Shown here: positions 55,811 to 64,000 of the stretch, piece by piece | How positions within the stretch are numbered: position 1 is the stretch's first letter | Layout of the letters: every line of letters starts with the position of its first letter | Assembly: GCA_020064725.1 (NCBI GenBank) | Contig: JAGTWJ010000008.1 | Location: forward strand, 1,488,001 to 1,552,000 | Length of the DNA stretch: 64,000 nucleotides | Reading direction: 5' to 3' | From: Drechslerella dactyloides | Taxonomy: Eukaryota > Ascomycota > Orbiliomycetes > Orbiliales > Orbiliaceae | Notes under the pieces: model-generated | Told to the model about the DNA's origin: nothing | Seen by the model: the letters and a program-made list of their open reading frames with translations, nothing else | Database searches by the model: none | Position numbers and translations under genes: made by a program

Positions 55811-57520
55811 CTACGGGTTCGAGCAGTCATTGCTCGTCGTCGCAGTGAGGCCGCAGAGTTTTGATCTCGCGAGTCGATCTAAGCGCACTTCTCTAATGAT
55901 CTCCCTGATATCACCGGGCCGAATAAAGAGTCGAAACAGCGGATCCTGATGGAACTGGTAGAGGATCTCCGAATCTCCACTGGACATCAGATTTCTATGT
56001 CCGGAGCACCACCAACTCTCCTCTCTTTCAGACCACCTGGCCGGCTGTAGCCCTCCTAGTACGAACCTATTCTCCAAGCCCGCAACTACATCCATAGCGT
56101 CGGTGAAGTTGACTTTATATGGTGGTTCTCCTTTCGCAGCTATTTCCTTGGGCAGGAATTCACAACATTCACCATTTGTTCTGACATCGCCGTAGAATCG
56201 AAACCATGGGATCGCCTTAGTCCTCCAAAGCCAATCAAGCTTGTCAACCTCTCGAATGGCGGTATTACGTGACACAATCTCATATTCGAACGTATCAAGG
56301 GACAACTCGGCTCCTACAAATTGAAATATTTGGGACCAGGTCTGGTACTCTGACTCCAGCAGGCATTTGTGGAGAGTAAGTTGGCGAATAGTAGGTTGGT
56401 GTCGTAAGAGGAAAGCCTTGAGTTCGTAGTCACGAAAGACTAGGGTATCAAGATGGAGGTTCCGGAGATATCGAAGCGTGACCGGTTGCTCACTTGGCTC
56501 ATTATCCAGGCGAATAGTTGGCGCGTATATTCTGTATCCCGTAAATCGCCACAGTTGCCCTTGCATTTGTTCGTTCGCGGAATTGATATATTGTCCGGCA
56601 ATCGAGAAGTTTTTGATACTGGGGGCGGCCTCTTCCGCGAAACGTAAGACAGCCCGCTGCGACTCTTTGAGATCTGCCAAAGATTCCCCCAAGATGCGAA
56701 AGCCCACTTTGACATTGATTTTTAGGACTTTGAGCTTTGCGAAGACTTCAGAAAGGCGGTGGAACCCTTCGCGGTTCAGATAAAACGACATCAAGTCAAT
56801 CCAGGATTCTGATTTCTCAACGCAACGGTCATGAAACTGAACCGCTTTAAGCTTAAAGCTAGCGAAAGGGAGGGCGGACATTGTAAGATTGTATATCTGA
56901 GACCCTATAGCTTCTCTTTTGGGCCGAAAGCCGACTGCCGACCCTGAAGCATGTACTGAGGGACTCAGATACGAATGGCCTGGCACGCGATTAGGCACAG
57001 ATAGTCTGTAGCCAGGTCTCCGGCGCTCAGATTCTCGACCTATCCAGTCATATCCGGGGAAGCTATCGAATTCCTCGGCAGGACAGTTGCAGAACTCTAT
57101 GGTCTCGAGATTTGGCAGATCAGCGAAAGCAGCTCCGAGTAGGACAAGATCTCGATCTCCTGTGACCGGACAGCGATCCGCTCTATATCTCCTTTCCCAA
57201 AGCTTTGTAAATTCCTCATGTCCAATAATATCCGCACAATATTCTGGGGGCCTGTGTGCATGTCGCGGATCTTTCGGTCTGAGGACCATGCGCTTCAACT
57301 TTAGCCTCCCCATGGGATGCTGCGAGAAGACAAACAGCTTCTCCAAGCCCTCGATCTCAAGTGAGTATGTCCGAGTGTGGAGGAGTTTGTCGAGATGCGC
57401 ATCATTGGTCTTGTTCTTCATCGCTTTGGAACACCGTTTTAGAGACAAGAGATCTCCAGCCGAGAGATCATCCAGAATATTGAGGTAGAGCTCGAGAGGA
57501 ATAGTCTCGATAGTCGCCAT
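55811..57520 (-). CDS. F-box protein, 569 residues
   Basis: Single exon starting at ATG 57520. The F-box is at the extreme N-terminus (residues 5-45): TIPLELYLNILDDLSAGDLL followed by SLKRCSKAMKN. The following 520 residues contain scattered leucine-rich strands such as LPNLETIEFCNC, LRYLRNLHLDTLVFRDYEL and IRQLTLHKCLLESE. They look like irregular leucine-rich repeats, as in many mould F-box proteins. This build differs from the shorter F-box genes nearby. An SCF receptor role is inferred from the F-box. The C-terminus (LARSKLCGLTATTSNDCSNP) shows no motif. Confidence 0.82.
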   Translation of the reverse strand: MATIETIPLELYLNILDDLSAGDLLSLKRCSKAMKNKTNDAHLDKLLHTRTYSLEIEGLEKLFVFSQHPMGRLKLKRMVLRPKDPRHAHRPPEYCADIIGHEEFTKLWERRYRADRCPVTGDRDLVLLGAAFADLPNLETIEFCNCPAEEFDSFPGYDWIGRESERRRPGYRLSVPNRVPGHSYLSPSVHASGSAVGFRPKREAIGSQIYNLTMSALPFASFKLKAVQFHDRCVEKSESWIDLMSFYLNREGFHRLSEVFAKLKVLKINVKVGFRILGESLADLKESQRAVLRFAEEAAPSIKNFSIAGQYINSANEQMQGQLWRFTGYRIYAPTIRLDNEPSEQPVTLRYLRNLHLDTLVFRDYELKAFLLRHQPTIRQLTLHKCLLESEYQTWSQIFQFVGAELSLDTFEYEIVSRNTAIREVDKLDWLWRTKAIPWFRFYGDVRTNGECCEFLPKEIAAKGEPPYKVNFTDAMDVVAGLENRFVLGGLQPARWSEREESWWCSGHRNLMSSGDSEILYQFHQDPLFRLFIRPGDIREIIREVRLDRLARSKLCGLTATTSNDCSNP

Positions 57521-57704
57521 CTTGACTTTCTTTCAGACGAGTAAATTTGGATCTACCACTTTAGTGTATACTCTGGGAACACAAGATCTTTGTACAGTTT
57601 CCTTCACAATAGAGCCTATGAACACCTCATAGCCTTTGTCAGAGCTTCGGATGTACTATATGAACTCCAGATGGACTGGGAGAATGAATTTTACTGACCG
57701 AAAC

Positions 57705-57735
<31 letters not shown>

Positions 57736-58533
57736 TTCACAACCCTACTTCCTGAAATGGCGACGAGTACTTAAGTTTATACTGATATCCTGACGCTGGA
57801 GATCTTGCGACGATGTTGAATCCGTAGAAAATACGTCGCTAGACTGTCCGTTGGAGCGAGAGTGCAAGAGGGAAATAATTTCAGCGGGCCTTTCTTCAAA
57901 TACCTGAGGTAAGGCTATGATACAGGGGAAATAGTGCCTGAAAACACAAGGCCTTGCCTAGGATAGGGTGACGCAAGGTGGCACAGCTACACTGTATCAA
58001 GAGCTCCTCGAAACCGGGGTATTTGGATGCCAGTTAGGTTGTAATTACATGTACAACAAACTACAAAAGCGCTTATACCAGTACCTCAAGGCTGAGTATC
58101 TACAAGACTGGTTCATGAATAGGTAAGAAAGTATTCAACTGCCTAGTGGAATGGGCTCTCATAAACTATGTAGGCCTATGTAGGCTAACTTAGGTGCTTC
58201 GACTAAGCTATAATGAATTAGGGAGCCCACACTGAACGTAGCGCAGCGTAGGAAAACAATATTAATCAAGTATCTACTAAGTACACTGTAGAGCACTATG
58301 AACTCGTGAAAGCAGGTAGTAATCTACTGATCATACACCGCTATCCAGCCACCACATTTTATACGGCATATACTGCAGACCGGTCGATCAACTATTGGAC
58401 TGCTTGTATCTGATACATTACATGACCTTGATTGCTATACAATCTAACGGTTAAGCACTTGTATCGCTTGTTAACCGTAAAACATAAGCGACCCTTGCTG
58501 GCGCCAACATCAAGGTTGGCAAACTTGCTGTAG
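57521..58533. other. Intergenic region
   Basis: Contains the upstream region of the 569-residue F-box gene, a CGG/CGA-type trinucleotide repeat, and the 3' end of the decarboxylase-like gene. Nothing else is recognised. Confidence 0.55.
57705..57735. repeat. Imperfect GAC/GGC trinucleotide repeat
   Basis: About ten units of CGACGG/CGACGA type in a row, 185 bases upstream of the 569-residue F-box start. It may vary in length. Confidence 0.75.
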
Positions 58534-61500
58534 CTAAACATAGTATAAAGCGTAACTGGAGTCATCAACGTCAAGTCGAACGTTCATATAGCGTCCCAGA
58601 AAACCAACCAGCAATCTAGCCGTGTGAATCATCGCCGTATCATTTATAGCTTCACGGCTCATCAAAAGTAAAGGGCCTACCTTGATTGACATATCGCGAC
58701 GCGATTCGAGAACGAGTAAAACTTCGATTTGCTCAAATCGATCGACTATGGCTACCGATGTAGCACTGCGAATGCCTGAACTGACAGATGCGATAAGCTT
58801 CTCGTCGTAACTGTGTCTTCTTGTTTCAATATTGTCGGCCAAGCGCTGTGAGACCATTTTAGCTGTAACGTCTTGACTCTGAAGGCGCTTCAGCATGATT
58901 GGCTTTTGCATGAAAGCGTTAATTGAGGGACAGATTTGCATCGATGCGGTGAGGTATTGTTGCTTTAAGTTTGCCAGACGCTCGACGAAGAAATCGATGA
59001 CCTCCGGCGAAATATGGGGCATCGTGATGAAGTGCACCCAGTCCCCTTCCGGCCTTAAAGAAAATTCCTCTATGATCCAGGCAGGGGGTCGCTCGAAAAC
59101 GACTATAAGGCTCCCTTCGTTTCGCTTCGTAGCGATACCGACTTTTTCTAGGTTATTGACGAGGCGGGATGCGTTGTTTTGGCAATATCGAAACAGATTG
59201 GTGATATCCTCGACCGAGTAAATTTGGGAGTAAAGCCAAGTTTCAAATATGATTCTGGAATCGATGCTCCAGTCCAGAATCGGAATTCGTTCTTGGAGAT
59301 CCGGGCTCATACATATGATCTCGCCGGAGACCATATTACCCAGGGCTTTATGATGACTGACTGTAATCCCTTGTACCAAGGGAGCTCCATGAGAGTCAAC
59401 CTTGCCTGGTAGTCCTAGATTGATACCACAGTTCTGATGAAAGCCAAAGTCCAAAGCACCATCAACGTGGATATGCGAAATTTTGATGCCCACTTCTTTC
59501 AGACACCGATAGATTGCCCGAAGATTATCTCGACCTCCTAGGAAAGTTGTCCCCGTGTTCAATAATAAGACCACAGAAAATTGATCCACAGAAGATATCT
59601 CTCCGCTACTGAGACAATCTTGCCTATCCGCCAAGGCTTGTTTTACTGACGCTTCCACGAGTATACACCCGTATGGATCGCTGCTTATCTGAGAATAATG
59701 TATTTTCCGTTTCGACCAGATATTGGTCAAGTTGTCGCAATCGCGCATGGTTTTGATGATGCTGTAGTGACTTTCCGCTGAAAAGTACACATAAGTTCCT
59801 GGTCCGGGGAGACGAGCCAAAGCCACATGTATCCCAACTCTATTTCCCATCGTGCTACCATTGGTAAATGCCCCTTGGAATTGCGAGCGGTCTTCTGGGG
59901 TAGCCAAGCCGAAACTCATCATGCGAGAGCTGAGGATCTCTTGTCCCCGAGCCCTCAACCAGTCATCAGGTATTTTGATGTCCAGAAATTGGCCGATCAC
60001 GGGCCCCAACGCCGAGTAGGAACTTTGGTTCAATGGATAACCAGAATTCACACGACCCAATATCTGCCAAGACTGCACTGTCGTCGCAATTTCAGCGACA
60101 ATTGGCTGCGGTACTTGATATCGGGTGTGAAAATTCTCTGCGGAAATTTTGTGGACAGGTCCAGGCGAACCCGTCAACAATGTCACCACCGCGTTAAGAT
60201 CTTCCGACTTAACGGAAGGCTGTATGGTAATAAGAACTCTCCCGGGACTCGTCAAAATACCACCCAGTGAAACCAACTCAGCTGCCTCTCGATCTGAACA
60301 GCTTGTAATGGTAACGTCTAAGGAGTAGCGAGATGAAATTGTGGATACGCCAGCCGCTGTAAGAGCTTGCAGCATTGACGCTCGCATGTTCGCAGCTCGT
60401 TGGTAAACTTCCTGAAAACCGACCGAACCGAACTTTATCTCCTGAAGTCCCATCCACAGAGATGACAAGGCATCGCGGGACCCCGCGATAGCTGAGTCCG
60501 TTCCACGAATGTACGCGACTCTGCCAGCACCTCCAGCCGAACTTTGTTCGCCAAGCGAGACTGGCTTCAGAGCAACTGTCATGGCTGGTTGTGTGTAATT
60601 TGCGCCACCAGCAACTATGGTGGAACAGACGATAGATGCATCTTCATGTTGAAGAGGCGCAGTTAAATCTTTCGTTGCTAGCTTTAAAACGTCAACCCCT
60701 AGATCCTTTCGATTTTGTGTTGACAATGTCGTGATATAGTCGAAGTTTCGTGCCGCATCAATATGCAACAACATAGGGATTCTCTTAGAAAGCGCGCAAA
60801 TTTTTCTAAGATCGTCGAATTCCCCCTCCATATTTGCTAAGGTTGCTGCAAATACCACTGGGCGTGTGTGGTCCATCATGGGGGCTGCCGCTATCATCTC
60901 AAGGATGGTTTCAACCGGTTGAAGTAAGTTAACTCGGTGAACTTGCAAACCAAAGAACATTTCCGCGGACCGGATAGCTCTTTCATCTATGCGGTCATAG
61001 ATTACCAGAGGTCTGGATGATGGGCATTTTTTTCTGAGCTCTTGCTGTAACGCTCTCAGGCAATAACAGTTTGCCTCATAAGAGTTTGTAACATAGCCGT
61101 AAGCGTTTTCGTCCCCAACTCTGGACCCCTTTGCACGTATAGCTCTGCTTTCAAAAGATTTGAAATGAAACGGCCAACTAGTATCAATATCATCCGCCAT
61201 ATTTAGCTCGTTATTGTGCCAGGGAAGGCCGACTTGCGCCATCAAGCCACCAAGTTCGAGCCAAAGAGGGTCGGTATGAGGGTAGAATGGTTTGCGCGGC
61301 GCTGTGGACCATCTTTGATGGAGTTCATCTAGATGCGAAAGTATGCTGTATATCTTATGCCTCGGATTACGCCATTGGCTGATGACAGGATCATCAATCC
61401 ATCTAGGTTGATGTTCTTCAAAAATCTCCCGGATATTGCTCTGGCCAGCGATTTCCGAAACCGATCCAGCATGGCCTAGCGTTTCCGATAGTGCATCCTC

Positions 61501-61726
61501 TTCCTCCGATATCTCGGTGATACTGATGTGGATTTTGGTTGACTCGGAATTTTCTTATCACATTCAGGACATTAGCAGCAGACTAGGTATTAAGCAGCGA
61601 TCGAAGCGTTACATATCTACCTTTGGAAAAATCAATCTTCTCATTTGGTTGATCAGGGACGAGAGGTAATACAATTTGTTTCAAGGATCTAATTGTTGAA
61701 TTATCTGGATTCTGTGATAAGAGCAT
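58534..61726 (-). CDS. Tandem PLP-dependent decarboxylase-like protein, 1041 residues
   Basis: Two exons: 61621-61726 (MLLSQNPDNSTIRSLKQIVL at its start) and 58534-61553, with a 67-base intron (GTAGAT, GCTAAT branch, AAG acceptor). The frame stays open upstream of the first ATG of the large exon and needs this small exon for its start. Module 1 (about residues 140-510) has YGYVTNSYEANCYCLRAL, LLHIDAARNFDY (D301), LKLATKDL (K330) and a GSRDALSSLW segment. Module 2 (about 550-880) has GAFTNGSTMGNRVGIHVAL, YFSAESHYSI, HVDGALDFGF (D733) and VSHHKALGN (K771). Both follow the group II histidine/aromatic-amino-acid decarboxylase pattern, with PLP-phosphate, Asp and Lys positions. Module 2 is close to classic; module 1 is divergent. 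Related enzymes usually have one module of 380-500 residues and work as dimers, so this chain may fold as an internal dimer. The substrate is unknown. The last 160 residues form an unassigned domain. Confidence 0.85.
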
Positions 61727-61868
61727 CTTTATATTCGTCTTCGTTTGATAAGGAGTAAAAGCTTCAAATTTGATATTATGGCCAACAGGGGTTTATAAGT
61801 TTAAGTTGTTTGGATTTCCAATCGGTCTTGGGGTTGATTAATCTGACAAGAAGAGCCATGAGATAGCT

Positions 61869-61877
61869 CTATATATA
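61869..61877 (-). promoter_or_regulatory. TATA box of the tandem decarboxylase gene
   Basis: Reads TATATATAG on the minus strand, 143 bases upstream of the start codon at 61726. This supports the choice of the small first exon. Confidence 0.45.
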
Positions 61878-64000
61878 CTTCCCTTCATAAGTGTTAGCAG
61901 ACACTCGTCTTTCTTGTTCTCTTTTTTTTTTTCATAAGAATCCTCCGACTTTTCTAGACCCTGTGGCCGTTCATATCATCGTATGATGTGCAGCCGCAAG
62001 ATGCATTCATAGCGTCAGTGCCTAGATCAAAGTATCGTACCACTAGCCATATAACAAACGCGAACTATAGCTGAGATATGTACACACCGCCGCGTGCGAT
62101 CCCTCAAAAAACCCTGCCAAGCAATCACTGATGCAAGCACTGGCCCCGAGACTAATGCAAGCACTCGGATACATGGATCTCGTCTTATCAAAATACAACG
62201 CTTGACTTTTTTCGCACTAAACAGAAGAGAGCGTAGTCGCGGGTAAGCCCCACATCAAGCTAGGATTATAAATTGCCGAATATCTGAATCGAATGCACTA
62301 ACTAGATTGAATTTTTCCGGTCTTTAGACCCTTACCGGTCGAAGTACGGCAGTCCGGCTGGCGAGACGATCCTTAGACGAACGACTCAGTGGTTACACCT
62401 CATTGTGCTAATGTTATTTTGCGTGGAACACAAGAATTTTCCGATGAGTGACACGGTTCATCTTGCTCCTCTGGTCAACATATCAGTCCCGGACCGATCG
62501 TTTGTATACTTTGACCTTGTCGGCTCCAAACAAGAATTTTATGGCCGCACAGCTTCCCAATGGCCACGAAATGTACTGTGTCTATCAAACATTGAAGCAC
62601 TGGCTTCTCGCGCTAACGGCATATTTTTGCCCCTTCTGCGAGGACCAGAATAAGGTTCTACCTTCTAACTTCTGGGACCGCTGTTGTAAAAATGCAACAC
62701 TGCGGTGTTTTTAACCGACAGGTCTAGATTGATTCTTGGAAATCCCTGCCTTTTGGATTCTCTCCTCTTGTTTTGGACATTGAAAATTTACCATAAAGCA
62801 ATCGAACATCTGTTGCGGCTTTGTATATTTATTAATGCAACACAAATACAACTGATTGTTTTGGATTAATTGATTGTCGGCCGAGTTAGGTTTATATATT
62901 TCCTTTCCTTTCGAGTTCCTTCGCTACTTCGTACATCGATTGCGATGATCTAAGCTATATAATTTACCTTTACCTTTCAGCTTCTTGTCGCTGGGCTAGG
63001 TCTTCGGTAGAAGCTGTTAGGCCTTGGCGAGATTCAACACGAATCAATTATCGAAGCAGCCGGCCGGCTTTACTTAGCATCTGTCAGACCTATATTGAGT
63101 CAGTAACAGGTCTACCAGGCATGAGTGGAGACGTCAACGGAAAAACTTATACAAGGCTATGGATTAAGACTTCCTGTATTCACTATCTAACGTGAAATAT
63201 CGCAGATATCTTGCCGCTAAACAGCCATGTGTTCCGGAAACCCGTTTATGATATCCGGAGGAAGACCTCGAGGTTGACCACAATTATACAATCGGGGTTT
63301 ATCCCGGCCGTTTCTGTTGAGGCGCAAACTCCGTGCATTATTCGAGGCCTTTTTTATCATGCACTCCTATTGCCAAAGGAAATCAAGAGTCCACATACAC
63401 CCACTTAAGTATCCGCATCCTCGAACGAACTTCACTGTGGAGGTGGTTGCCGTTGTGAGAGCTCCGCGATTGAACTATATTCCCATCGGCGCCGGCAATC
63501 CAGGTGCACCTGGATTGATCTAGGTAGCTTACAAATAGTTACTTAATAGATGCAGCTGAGCCAGTCCGTCATCAAGCCCGCTGTTGGAGGAGAATGTGCC
63601 GGATTTAACCATTTTTATGGCAAGAGAAGCCTAGAATTATCGTTGTACTAGCTAACTTATAAACTTTAAAACGACACTAAACCAATAGAAGGTCGCGAGC
63701 TTCTTGATACTAGTACTATTCAGTACTTATCTTTATGGCGTGATTTCAAAAGTAAAAGATCTACGTAGCAGAACCCAAGATACAGCGGCTTCGAGGACCC
63801 GCACGATATACAAGTCTCGAAGCCAGAGCGCCAGGGGCTGCGAAGACGGCCCAAAAGTAGAACAGACCGCAGCGAGTCTCGTGGTCCGGCCCCGAGACTA
63901 CCGATATCCTTTAAGGTAGGGATTTAAGAACCATTACTGGTTAGAAACTTAATATATGAGTACTGACTTATTATAAGAATACCAAGTCGGTGAATGAAAA
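61878..64000. other. Right-end stretch without a recognised gene
   Basis: Open frames here are all below 90 codons and overlap in different phases (for example 62405-62714). Composition is mixed, with AT-rich segments. No terminal repeat or transposase is seen. A gene truncated by the window edge cannot be excluded but shows no sign. Confidence 0.5.

Overview
The window is nuclear DNA of a filamentous ascomycete, most likely a member of the Aspergillus/Penicillium group (Eurotiales). Coding regions are interrupted by short introns of mostly 54-134 bases with GTNNGN donors, CTRAY-type branch sites and YAG acceptors. The gene set is typical of such a mould: a secreted GH26 mannanase with CBM35 and CBM1 modules, a secreted S10 carboxypeptidase, a Clr5-ankyrin protein, and several F-box proteins. 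No tRNA, rRNA, CRISPR array or intact transposon was recognised. All exon structures were built by hand from splice signals and reading-frame continuity.

The left part (1-28.9 kb) is gene-poor. It holds a Clr5-ankyrin protein (5.1-6.5 kb), a zinc NADP-type alcohol dehydrogenase (9.4-10.8 kb), a DapA-family lyase (12.7-13.6 kb), a Gfo/Idh/MocA oxidoreductase with unusually long introns (15.4-18.1 kb) and a ZIP zinc transporter (22.4-23.9 kb). The stretches between them (1-5.1, 18.1-22.4 and 23.9-28.9 kb) show nothing convincing. The dehydrogenase, the lyase and the oxidoreductase could serve one catabolic route, but only their proximity suggests it.

The middle part (28.9-46 kb) is denser. It contains a 798-residue F-box protein, the complete ten-exon DNA polymerase delta catalytic subunit on the minus strand, and a plus-strand pair made of a small protein of unknown family and an HNH_2-like protein that has lost a key histidine. 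These are followed by a SWIM-motif protein whose zinc ligands are split by a 135-residue acidic insert, a minimal soluble cytochrome b5, a second F-box protein, a doubtful small ORF and the S10 carboxypeptidase.

The right part (46-64 kb) starts with the GH26 mannanase. Next comes a rearranged locus: a minus-strand pseudogene with four frameshifts, all in the same direction, abuts head-to-head at about 52,260 a plus-strand frame that has no start codon. Two more F-box genes follow, and then a 1041-residue protein made of two consecutive PLP-decarboxylase-like modules. I regard that fusion and the broken head-to-head locus as the most unusual content of the window. The last 2.3 kb shows no gene.
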